64,000 nucleotides of DNA from Eumeta japonica (Eukaryota > Arthropoda > Insecta > Lepidoptera > Psychidae), in assembly GCA_005406025.1 (NCBI GenBank), contig BGZK01000016.1:186001-250000 (forward strand), written 5' to 3'. Each line of letters opens with the position of its first letter. Position 1 is the stretch's first letter. The notes under the pieces were generated by a model that ran no database searches, was not told where the DNA came from, and saw nothing but the letters and a program-made list of their open reading frames with translations. Position numbers and translations under genes: made by a program. Of this stretch, positions 34,401 to 43,799 are shown piece after piece.

Positions 34401-36601
34401 CAAAATACGCGCTCACTTAGTTTTTTACACACGACGCTAGGACCGCATTTGTTACACTGGTAAATACAGGCGACTTTAATACAGTGACTTTTGTAACGCA
34501 TTGCTGGAAATCCAGAGAAGTTCTCGCTTTAAATTCGAATTAGGGTTCTCAACGACTTTATTCGTAGTAAATACAGGATAGATTCTTTTTATCAATGTCA
34601 ATTGCATCTTATGTATTCTCAAAGATTATGCTAATGCTAGCTGAACATTGCATACGTTTAAAGTTGGTATACTGTAGCGCCATCTGGTGTAAAATTATAA
34701 CAAAGGAGATACCGCAAATTCTTCTCCACTAAAAAATATATACACATGCTAATTTTCATGGGAATCGGTTTAAACGGTATAGAAGCTACTCTATGGCACT
34801 GAAAGGACATACAAAGACGTATTATCAGTTTTTAACTGTCAAACTTCGTAATATGAGATGAGCTGTTGATCAATCTTTCACAAACATAAGAATAATGGTC
34901 ATTTACTGATTTTACAAAGCGAAGAAAACACAAAATACATACTTAGATACATATAACTATGTAACATCAAAAGACTTGTAATTGGGGCAAGTCACTACGA
35001 AGTCATTATTTTCATTAGAAGCAAAAGAAACAGAATATTCGTAATGAAAGGACTAAGATGCATATTATCCTTATGATCTAAGAGAAAACATCAAAGAAAT
35101 ATATTTATGTGTTAAGACATTAAAATAATGTTCAAAAAAAAGATTACTATGTAGGTGATAGACTTCTAGCCACATAGCATAAGCCAGTTGGCTTTTTCTC
35201 GTAAATCGCTTTCGTGCCTTCTTGCGGACCACTCGCACGCGTCTGATGTTGCATTTAAAAAGAATTTATTCCGTCTGTTGCGTTCTACATTACTATAATT
35301 TGATGTCACAACGTCGCCGTAGTCTCATCTTTTAAATGATAACTGTGTAAAATTATTTTTCACTACAGTTTATGATTTCTGTTATAATAAAGTACGACAC
35401 AATTGAGGTGAAATGCAATGCAAGACGTATTCAATGCTCTGACACGTGTATTGTGCCCCTTTCTTGCCAACAAAATATTATGGCGTAATACTCTTTACGT
35501 TAAACGTCGCTCGTGACGCGCATTTGTTATGTGTCATCACCGATCACGTAATACATGTCAATTTTTGGTCGCTATCTAGAAAAATCTAAACAAATGTAGA
35601 AAAGTCAAATATAATTAACAGCTTTTTAAACGTTTGAGCAGCCTATGATATGTAAAGTAAATTATGCTTTTTATTGGCCGTTATTTTTATCAATATTGAA
35701 AATATATTTTTTTTTCTGATGTCGATTCTTGGAATATCTTAATCCGTCACATAATTACTGTTACAACCAGAATAAAAATAAATAAAAAACTGAACACAAT
35801 AGCGAACTTTCTCAACATGTCGCCCAAACTCTTCACAAAAATTTACTTTTACAACATCTGATTAAAAAAAAAATTAACTTATCTAACTACTTGTAATCGG
35901 ACTAAATTATTTAAATATTTCTTGTAATATATATTATTGTTCATAAAATAGTCGGCCCTATCCGTCATCCAAAATAGAGTCTATAGTTGAGCTTCTATTT
36001 ATTTTTAAGTGCTACAATAATTTGCAATATTGTGAAAATGTGTTTTGTTGTCTTGATTTACACACGCTAAAACCTTACAATGCAATTGCGTCCGGAGGCT
36101 TTTAGGTCGAGTTTAATGGAATTTTAAGTTGTGATTTGTGTCAATATTTGTGAATAAGTTTTATCTGTAACATTATTAAAGGAAAATATATTCGCCATTG
36201 ATGTTTTTTAATATCTTTCTGAGTATAGACATATTTATTCATATAAATATATTATTGAGCACATTAATTCTATATAAATGCATTTAACCTACTTTGTGCG
36301 AATGCAATTGAACAGAAAAACAATTTTAAATTAATTCTGTGAATAATAAAAAAAATCGAACTGATTAATAATTAATTATTCAATTCATATTTTTAATAAT
36401 AATAGAATACGAACGTAGTTAACACGTAGAGTGCTGTTGATACAAATTTAGATTCGTTGAGATGAGATCATGAACTATAATCGTAACCTATTAAATATAT
36501 ATAAAAATGATATTAATATTTTATACTAACCCATCGTATATTTCGTTTTTTGCCAACAGAGAACCGAGTAGAAAGCACAACGCGGCGACGTAGCGGAGCA
36601 T
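21848..36601 (-). CDS. Zinc carboxypeptidase (M14) zymogen, paralogue 2, complete
   Basis: Secreted digestive-type metallocarboxypeptidase. Exons (minus): 36531-36601 (or 32239-32306), 29558-29767, 29310-29415, 28046-28168, 25210-25398, 21848-22477; all borders are GT-AG and the sum is 1329 nt, 442 aa. Signal peptide 1-17, propeptide to about residue 120, then the catalytic domain. Active site, with bovine CPA numbering in brackets: zinc ligands H184 and E187 in HAREW (69, 72) and H309 in DIHSFG (196); R238 (127); N257-R258 (144-145); Tyr363 (248); Glu385 in YTYEL (270). Cys251 and Cys273 match the conserved disulphide. Position 255, the specificity residue, is Gln370, neither the Ile of CPA nor the Asp of CPB. 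The C-terminus is about 20 residues longer than usual. All catalytic residues are present, so it should be active. Confidence 0.93.
22890..23735 (-). mobile_element. Jockey-clade non-LTR retrotransposon, truncated copy 2
   Basis: Follows the copy at 3430 through the 3' untranslated region (landmarks CTCGTTCGGGAGG, AGTCGAGCTCAT, TAAACACAGTTTATTTTTAT) and the RT C-terminal segment. It lacks the FADD region, and a 60-bp AT-rich insertion at about 23396-23455 interrupts it. Inactive. It occupies intron 5 of paralogue 2, a different intron from copy 1, so the insertions are independent. Confidence 0.75.
23708..23760. repeat. Perfect 24-bp inverted repeat, 5-nt loop
   Basis: Arms 23708-23731 and 23737-23760 are exact reverse complements (core ACAATAAACTATTTCTCT). 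The left arm is the 5' end of the truncated LINE; the right arm is an inverted copy of the same LINE sequence, as expected from a snap-back at a truncated end. Confidence 0.9.
25210..25398 (-). CDS. Paralogue 2 exon 5 (zinc motif)
   Basis: 63 codons from DTSKPIVF to YEHTHVS, carrying LIHAREWVTLP with the first two zinc ligands, and ANPDGY. Acceptor CGCTTTCAG, donor GTGAGT, phase 0 at both ends. Paralogue 1's counterpart lies outside the window. Confidence 0.93.
26018..27260. repeat. Duplication block A, copy 2 (intron 4 of paralogue 2)
   Basis: Partner of 1-1240, including the GC-rich patch at about 26870-27140. It begins here only because position 1 truncates the other copy; the duplication probably continues toward exon 5. 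Confidence 0.9.
27413..27475. repeat. Two adjacent hairpins with identical ATCG loops
   Basis: 27413-27429 and 27434-27450 are perfect 17-bp arms (CAAATTGCTCATAAAAC) around ATCG. Directly after, CTCGGTT-ATCG-AACCGAG forms a second stem with the same loop. Intronic; no known family. Confidence 0.85.
27898..28215. repeat. Duplication block B, copy 2 (around exon 4)
   Basis: Partner of 5431-5745. It differs by a 2-nt TA insertion and one or two substitutions outside the exon. Confidence 0.9.
28046..28168 (-). CDS. Paralogue 2 exon 4
   Basis: 41 codons, residues 130-170. Identical to paralogue 1 exon 4 with the same splice sites. Confidence 0.93.
28216..29272. other. Intron 3 of paralogue 2
   Basis: No similarity to the corresponding 1.7 kb of paralogue 1 and no recognisable element. 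Confidence 0.5.
29310..29415 (-). CDS. Paralogue 2 exon 3
   Basis: Residues 94-129, the end of the propeptide. Acceptor CTGATTTCAG, donor GTGAGT. Confidence 0.93.
29558..29767 (-). CDS. Paralogue 2 exon 2 (propeptide)
   Basis: Residues 24-94. It joins in phase 2 (GG|A) to either candidate first exon, both of which end with a split Gly codon after NEIYD. Confidence 0.93.
29819..32238. other. Intron 1 of paralogue 2, proximal part
   Basis: AT-rich; no exon, repeat or mobile element recognised between exon 2 and the proximal first exon. Confidence 0.45.
32239..32306 (-). CDS. Alternative (proximal) first exon of a carboxypeptidase
   Basis: 68 nt on the minus strand: ATG at 32304-32306, signal peptide MNRLISLFLLIAAARA, then RNEIYD and a split Gly codon at donor GTGAGT. 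The NEIYDG end and phase 2 donor match the first exons at 9278-9348 and 36531-36601, so it can splice in frame to exon 2 at 29767, only 2.5 kb away. Either it is a second promoter for paralogue 2 giving a different signal peptide, or it is the true first exon and the distal one is a leftover. The patch is GC- and CpG-rich compared with the flanking intron. Confidence 0.78.
32357..32383 (-). promoter_or_regulatory. Putative promoter of the proximal first exon
   Basis: On the minus strand TTATCAGCGATAA (two GATA cores, 32383-32371) precedes an AT box TTTATTAA (32364-32357), about 50 nt before the start codon. This repeats the GATA-then-AT-box layout of the other three carboxypeptidase first exons. 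Confidence 0.45.
32410..33229. other. Intron 1 of paralogue 2, between the two first exons
   Basis: AT-rich; nothing recognised. No additional exons 2-6 were found between 32306 and 36531, so the distal first exon has no other downstream exon set of its own. Confidence 0.45.
33230..33560 (+). repeat. Dispersed TCGATYCCG-rich repeat, member 2
   Basis: Contains GAATTCCTTCATCTTTACAT at 33310, shared almost exactly with 39707, followed by GTCCCGATTCCGGTCCCG-type hexamers. Confidence 0.6.
33561..35999. other. Intron 1 of paralogue 2, distal part
   Basis: A TAGCGCCATCTGG string at 34676 and the following 120 bp (with ATGGGAATCGGTTTAAACGG) resemble LINE 3' sequence. Otherwise nothing recognised. 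Confidence 0.35.
36531..36601 (-). CDS. Distal first exon of paralogue 2
   Basis: 71 nt: signal peptide MLRYVAALCFLLGSLLA, then KNEIYD, donor GTTAGT. It is the orthologous counterpart of paralogue 1 exon 1, with homologous promoter. It would need a 6.8-kb intron to reach exon 2 and skips over the proximal first exon. Confidence 0.85.
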
Positions 36602-36685
36602 CGTGAGAACTATGACAAAGTCGTAAACAAATTCTTACTTTTATCTGGTTCACCTAAATCAATGACTCGTGATAACTAACCTGAG

Positions 36686-36712
36686 TTTTAATCAAACTCG
36701 TTAACAGATAAA
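36686..36712 (-). promoter_or_regulatory. Core promoter of the distal first exon
   Basis: TTTATCTG (36712-36705) and ATTAAAA (36692-36686) with a 12-nt gap, as in paralogue 1. The start codon is 85 nt downstream. Confidence 0.55.
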
Positions 36713-37190
36713 CATAATTCCTCATCAATCAAGTCGTCTGGACACAGAGCATCAAAAAATAGAAGCAACGCTTATAAACCGCAAAAAATATAGATAGGAA
36801 AGTCTCAAACATGCAAATGTATATCTGCAAATAGCACAAACTCATGTATGTGTTGGTAATTCACGAACAAATCAATTAGAGATAATGTTATTTTGTGATA
36901 ATAGAAACGATATTGAAGACGATAACAAAATGTTTTTTTATAGTCTTGAAAACCCAAATTTAATCCGTCATGGCGCTTATTATTACAACGATAGATCAGA
37001 ACAAAAATAAAATTTATAATCTATACGTAAACGTATGCCATGAAAATTTAATCGACACTACTCACGTTCTAAACAATTATTTTCAAAACTCCAGCGCAGT
37101 AGTGGTGACAAGAAAAAGAAATATCACCTGATACACAATGTAGCGCCAGCCGGCTAGTGGCTCAGCCGGTGAGTCCTTCTCGGCTAACTA

Positions 37191-38980
37191 TAATTTGATA
37201 ACGTGATTAGCATGCACTGGAACTTCACACTCGACGCTACCAAAAATAATGTGGTACCGCGCTTTCTCTACAAGAATAAATTCACGCGATTATTCCCATT
37301 AAATATTAATGTGGATGGTGAGAAAATAGAGTACAGCTCTAGAATTTTGACACCACTTACTTCACTGTTGCTTTAATATGAATAACATTAGAAATTTACA
37401 GAAATCATTATAAAAGCCATTACATTCTCGAACTAGTGCATCAAAATGTTCAAAGCTTGAAAAAAAATAATTGTAGGCTGAACGATTAGTGGGCTGTGCT
37501 AACAAAATAAATACACTACTCACTTACTACGAAACATTTACTTATACAATATCAGCTTCACTTTACTTTACTATTCACCTGGTTGCTGGGTTCTTCAGGA
37601 GGGAGGTCATAGTACATGGAGGATGATACTTTAAATAATATTCGTAATAATTATAAATTTATGGAAACAGTAATATAGTTGATCTTTCAAAATCATTGTC
37701 GACTAGTCTGTGTGGATCTCGAGGAGCTTATGCAATTGCAATGAGCATATACGTACTACTTATTATTTTCATTATAATTTAAATCACTTATGGATAAAGT
37801 TTTGTATAGAATCAGTGAAAAGTAAATAAGTTGTAATTTGTAAAGATTTTAGTGTGAGCGTGTGAGTCGTCTCTAATCAAAGCAGTTGAATTCTGGAATT
37901 TATTGGAATATTACATTCTATCAAATCTTTTTTTCATATGTACGAAAATCAATTCTACCTACAATTGACCTAACACGAATATTGAACCACGAGAATTTAT
38001 TATTGATAAATTAAAATCGAACCACACCGGCCAAATGTCATCTTTTAAAATTCGAACTAAATAAAAACACTAATAATCATAATTTGTATATTTTATACAA
38101 AAAATACTCCTAAATATTTAAAAAATATCATACAGACATTGTCAGATTTACAATGCTGTAACTACTCCAATGAATCATATAATTTTGTGTGTGAAGTGAT
38201 AAAGAAAATTTGATAATACATTAAAGTGCATTAAAGTAAATTACTTATTATCACTTAGTGACGTCAGAGGTGATTCGTAAGAGTCAAAGAGTATTAACTT
38301 TATGACGGCAGAGTTCATTTTAATAGTAATAGTTTTGCTAAATTGTTAGGAATTTTTAAAAAACGCTGCTTGTATTGCGGCTAAAGCCAAATATGTCAAT
38401 AATAAAATGAAAACCGCCTAAGTGCAAATCAGAGTCCCGTACTACACAATATGATTGTGTTAAACACACAAAAGAGATTATTTTAGTTTATTAATTTGTG
38501 GATTTTTAACACGAGCCCTACTCACACTTGGACATTTTTTCTATGTTTTTTTTTCTTTTATTTATTGTTTTTCTTTCCTTATTATAATCGCGCTAAGTTA
38601 AAGCTTGTAAAAATAAATATGTTACTGCTTTTAAGATAGAGCAAAAATAAGCTGATACGCACTATGTATGCGCGCACGTACTTAGCGAATGTCAGCTGTA
38701 CTGTAATTTGAAACGAATCAAAACGAAACAAACTATTGACTTGTTATAGGTTTTTCTGTAATCTATAAATAAAGAAATACTTTCTGTAATTTTTCTTAAT
38801 TTTATGCCCAGTAGTTTTGAAGATAAAAGGAGGAAATAACTGGTCAATTTTCTTAAATAACCTTGAAACTATCTACTTTGCAATTATAAAACAATATATT
38901 ACATATTCCAGGCCCTCATAATCAGCACCTTTATTTGATATGTAACAGTTTGCAAAACTTTTTTTTGTTTATTAATTTAC
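37191..38980. other. Intergenic, nothing recognised
   Basis: AT-rich sequence without gene, promoter or repeat that I could identify. Confidence 0.45.
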
Positions 38981-38984
38981 CACC

Positions 38985-39205
38985 ATAAGTGACCTTCGTA
39001 TTTGAAATAGATTTATTTATGTTACACGTCCATGTTTGGATCATAGACATACATATGTGTACCAAATGTCAACTCAATCGATCCGGTAGTTTCGGAGCAA
39101 ATTAGCTGTGATAGACGGACAGACAGACACGCGAGTGATTCTATAAGAGATTCCGTTTTTTTCTCAATTCGATTCAATACGGAACCTTAAAAATTAACAA
39201 CTTAG
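38985..39205 (+). mobile_element. LINE 3' end fragment
   Basis: AGTGACCTTCGTATTTGAAA, AACTCAATCGATCCGGTAGT, GACGGACAGACAGACACG and a GGAACCTTAAAAAT end form the 3' untranslated tail widespread in lepidopteran non-LTR elements. A reverse-oriented piece of the same tail type lies at 39828-39900 (GGAACCC reversed). Confidence 0.55.
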
Positions 39206-39494
39206 AGAGTCATCACGAACGAGACCGAAAAAAAATTAGAGGCCATGATTTTGACTATTGACTTAATAACAACAAAATCTTGAATAAAAACATAAAGGTT
39301 GATGGCGCCCTGGAAACTTCCTCACTGACATTATTGCCACTATCAAGAATTAAGTCATCTCCTGGTCTTGCCGAAACATAAGTAAATTAAAGTATTCCCA
39401 ATTGTACTCTCAATTTTCAAATTCAAGCATGTAAATTCGTCCCTATAGTACCAACCACGGGGACGAATCCTCGACTTAATTAATTTTTGTCTTT

Positions 39495-39800
39495 TAGTTT
39501 ATACTAGCTGTTTTCTGCGGCTGCGCCCGCGTAGACATCTCATTAATTTCCCATCTCTTATATCGATGATTCCATCCCGTTGTTGTTCCTTCTTTAGATT
39601 TCAGTCCAGGCCCTGCTTTTAATTCGATTCTAGTCTCGATCTCAATTTCGGGTCTGTTCAAAACATACACAATTTACCCACAGCTATGTCCACAAGAACA
39701 TACAACGAATTCTTTCATCTTTACATCGACCCATAATGCTATCCACAATGACTCCAACCTCGGTCCCGTTCTTGATTACATATCAGAAGAACCAATATTT
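39495..39800 (+). repeat. Dispersed TCGATYCCG-rich repeat, member 3 (most complete)
   Basis: Starts near TATACTAGCTGTTTTCTGCG with GCTGCGCCCGCG, then hexamer-like TCCATCCCG/TCTCGATCTC runs and GAATTCTTTCATCTTTACAT at 39708. Member at 50140 has the same order of landmarks. About 300 bp; no coding capacity. Confidence 0.6.
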
Positions 39801-39899
39801 TTATAACGAAAATACATATAATGCCGCTAATATTTAGAGTTCCGAGCCAAAATGGCACAAACGGAACCCTTATGTTTTGTCCTGTCGTTCTGTATGACA

Positions 39900-42834
39900 C
39901 AGGTATTTTACTTAAAAACAACAAGATGTACACTGATTTACATCAATTTGTACACTTACAAGACAGTTGTACTCAGAATTTCTTCTGAGTATAGTTGTTT
40001 TGTAAAAGCCGCTCATTAGTTTAGCAGTTAAATAATGAAAATTAATATTTGTAGGGGTAGCAGCCCATGCATGTAACTGAAGCTGAAGAAAATTTTGTTC
40101 AGCAAATATCAACGTGTGGTACATATTTGGCCTGTTCTTTTGGAAACACTAAGTTTTCTAAACAATTTTCTTGATCAATGAATATTTTCGGAAATACTCG
40201 CTCCGAAAATAGTGGATTGTGTCCCCCCGTCTATTTTTTATTGGATATACCGCTTTTGAGTTATTTCAGAAACACAGGGCTTCTCAATAATAGGATGCAA
40301 GTGCCATGAAGATACGCTTTTTTACTAATGCACTTTCATTTAGAGTAGTTTCAGAGTAATCGTCGACATGCCTATTTGTTTTTCTAGTTATAGGCCACTA
40401 AATTGCTTATACTTATTTTGTGCGGGAATCATGGAAAAAAGTGTAACAACGTAGTTTTTTCCATCTATAGTCTACTTCTTTGTTGTAACAGCTTCGGAAC
40501 ATTACACTGAGCATGGTCCGACATGCTGTTGGCCAGTTTTTTTGCTCTTGATCCCGATCCCAGTTCTATTTGCAATTCCGATCCCGAACCGGTGTAGAAC
40601 TTGATGCTCTTCTGAACGTTGTTGTTACCAATAATCAAATGCCACAAGTAAAGTATTCGTTCTATGATCACTCAAGCAAAGGCATGTTCAACAGTGAGTA
40701 CTTTCATAAATTATAGACTATATGTTATTTTGATGTGTATATCTATATTACTGTAAGCTTTCAGCGGATTGTTCAAACATTAAAGCGTGATTGGGTAACA
40801 AACATCTAAACACACGACCTTTCATATTTATAAATATTATTAGGATTGATGACTTTCAATTGTCAGTTATGTCGTACGTGATCTTTGATTTTATTTTAAA
40901 TAGTGTTATAATGTAGACTCATGTCTTTAAACAGACTAAAACGACAATAATAAAGCGGTAAAACCGAAAAATTACCGCTTAAAGTTTTGTTTTGAATTTA
41001 TCTTTAGTCGTAAATGTTTTTAACAAGCCCCTCAATACTTTTTTTTGTGTTACTATACGAAATGAAAAAATTCAACTCTTTTTTGTATCCATATTATATA
41101 GTCTAATCTAATGTGATGTATAAGCGACATTCTGCCCCATATCGTTTAATTTCTGCAATACGAAGCATTTCAATACTTTGAATGTATTCTAGATTTACTA
41201 ATGAATATGAATAAGAAATTGACGAAAATCGTGAAACAAAATTGGGGCACGGAAAATGACACGAAATGTACGTCCAGATGTCAAATATAGCGATGCGATG
41301 TCGATTGCTATTATGATATGTTGCTAATTGCTATATTACAAAATTCATTAACATTAAGTGGAAAAACTTGTTTTAACAAATTTTTAGGTGAAATTAATTC
41401 TCTGTTTTTGGTAAATCATCTAAGACATGTGGGTATACACAAGATGACTTCCTGATCGTTAAAGAAACTGCTAATTAATATTAAGAAGAAATCCCACCGG
41501 CAATTTGGAATGTTAGTTGGCGATAAACAAGAAAAAGAGAATCTTGATAGGGGCTCCTGTCCCGGTGTCTGCACCACGAAAACTAATTGCAAGAATCGAA
41601 TTTAAAAATAATAACTGGCGTAATAATGGGTGTTTTTAAAATTCGTGAACTAGGGATTGGAAGACCTAGTACTCTTTATATTGTATTTGCTATACCGATG
41701 GTAAATAAACTACATCACATGATTACACCAGCGACACGTCATATTTGGCTTTCGTTTTTGGGAAATTTACCGATAACAAAAAAAATTGCTTAATCGATCA
41801 AGTTTTTTGAACTACCAGTTACATTTCATTTACGTTTTTTTTGTAATTATCGCAGTTGATTGAAGTGAATTAATTTTTTTCTTTGTAGTGTCGTCTTTAA
41901 AATACTGTTATTTAATAACATAAATGTTAATTATTTAAAAGTTTCATAATGACGACCAAAAATCAGAGTATCCTGTGCTTTTTTTTTATTATGTGATAAC
42001 AAAGTTGTGCTTTGTACGTAAGTTTTATAGTAAATAGACATAAATTATATGGAACACAAGAATAAAAATAATATTACTTAAGTATTCCGAAAACAAACAT
42101 GCATTGAGTGATTTACAAATTGTGTTAATTTAACAGAAAACTTTCGTGATTTCGCAATTTCATTTTACAAGAGCGATCGATCAATCAATTCTTTAGGCGC
42201 ACGCGCCCTCTGATTTACGACCGCGTTGACCTTTCTACAAAACGCCAAGCGGCCGTTAGGGTTGGCGCTAAGGACTGGCAAGAAAAACATTCCTTTAAAC
42301 GTTTCGTATTAAGTAATGAAAACATCCAATTTTAAAAATACGTATAGTTAAATAAATTAAAAAATAAAGTTATTAATATCGTTAACGCCTATACAAAAGT
42401 AATAGCAAATTTGGTCATCCATATACTAAAATGTGACTGTATAACCAGTAATGAGATTATTTACACGTTGATAGAATTGTCGTCCGAAAAGCAGAGGTCT
42501 TTTGTGTTGAGGTCTAAGGGCCCAACCAAGTTTTGAGAACTAATGTGTTTCGATAGTGCACAATGCCAAAAATTACAATGTAAATGAAAATATCTTAACA
42601 ATTAGTGATATATTCCTTCGACAATAATAAACAACATAAGAATAAAAAATATACAACAGTAAATATTTAAATGTACACCTAACCAAAGATAAGATCGCAA
42701 AAAAGGATTTTTGTATTTTATAAGTAAAAAGTTTCAGTGAAATCTGATAGCTTTGATACCATTAAATAGATGACATTTTAAAAAAGAAAAATAAAAAATA
42801 AAAACTTTTTTTATTGTTTTTTTTCTCCACCAAA
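39900..42834. other. Intergenic; small hexamer-rich patch only
   Basis: At 40540-40610 GATCCCGATCCCAG and CCGATCCCGAACC belong to the same dispersed family. At 40952-40981 a 10-bp stem AAGCGGTAA/TTACCGCTT is visible. No gene seen. Confidence 0.45.
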
Positions 42835-43790
42835 ATGAGTAAATCTAATGTTGAAATTCGATACATTTAGAAGTTATATTACAAAGAAGGTGACACAACC
42901 CACGAAATAACTTTGTGACGTTAATGTACTTAATGCAGTATCTGTCAGAGTAGCACGAAACTGTTTTAAGGGTTTTCAGTCCGGTAATTTTGACGTCAAA
43001 GACGAACTTCGCTATGGTCGACCTGTGGCGGATAAAATCTATGCCATTTTGGAAAAGTCGAGCAAGATTGGGATATTAGTTCTTATAAAATAGATAAAGA
43101 GCTGGGAAATGACCACAAAATACTATTGACCCATTTGAAAAAACTTGGATATACAAAAACATTCGATAATTGGGTCCCATACAAACTCACTGAAAGTAAT
43201 CTAATAAATTGTATATTCATTTGCGATTCTCTATTGAAACGTAATGAAAGCGAACTGTTTTCGAAAAGAGCTAATACTGATGGTGAAAAATCAGTTACCT
43301 ACGACAAGAACGTGCGAAAAAGTTCATAGTCAAAAGACAAGTAAGCCCCACAGACTACAGCGAAACCGGGATTAACTCGTAATAAGTTGGTGCTATGTGT
43401 ATGGTGGGTATTCATTATGAGCTTTTACTGTCGGGAAAAACTATAAACTCTATTCTCTATTGCCAACAGCTGATGATACTCAAGCAATAAGAGAGAAAAC
43501 GGCCGGAATTGATCAACAGAAAGGATGTGGATTTTACCATGATGACACCAGACCACACACATCTTTAGACACACAGCAAATATTGAAAGATTTTGGTTTG
43601 GAAGTGGTAATGTATCCACCATATAATCCTAACCTTGCAGACTCAGATTTTCACCTATTTTAGTCTCTTCAGAATTCTTTAGGTAGTGTTAGGTCAACAT
43701 TAAGACTGGACTATCAAAGGCAATTGTCACAGTTTTTTGATCAAAAGTCCCAAAATTTCTACAGCAATGGAACTATGATACTGCCTATAT
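42835..43790 (+). pseudogene. Mariner transposase relic
   Basis: Reads MSKSNVEIRYI at 42835, then in changing frames FQSGNFDVKDELRYGRPV, LTHLKKLGYTKTFDNWVPYK, LTESNL, ICDSLLKRNESE, VTYDKNVRKSS, RPHTSLDTQQILKDFG, YPPYNPNLADSDFHLF and LQNSLG. This is the order of an insect mariner transposase (D,D34D DDE family). The first catalytic block is TDGEK where GDEKW is usual, and at least three frameshifts and several stops are present. Inactive cut-and-paste transposon; the terminal repeats were not identified. Confidence 0.88.
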
Positions 43791-43799
43791 AATTTTAAC

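Larger units (their letters stand above)
36000..37190. repeat. Diverged duplication block D around the distal first exon
   Basis: Aligns with about 8730-9905 of paralogue 1 across the start of intron 1, exon 1, the promoter and about 500 bp upstream, but with many substitutions and indels, unlike blocks A-C. Confidence 0.75.

Noticed and set aside
34500..34530. Heat shock element near GAGAAGTTCTCG
   Set aside because: GAA and TTC are adjacent without the 2-nt spacer, and there is no TATA box nearby.
1..37190. Paralogues 1 and 2 as two haplotypes of one gene placed side by side by the assembler
   Set aside because: First exons differ at 15 of 71 nt, intergenic and most intron sequences are unrelated, and the insertions differ. 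Real paralogues fit better, although read depth should still be checked.
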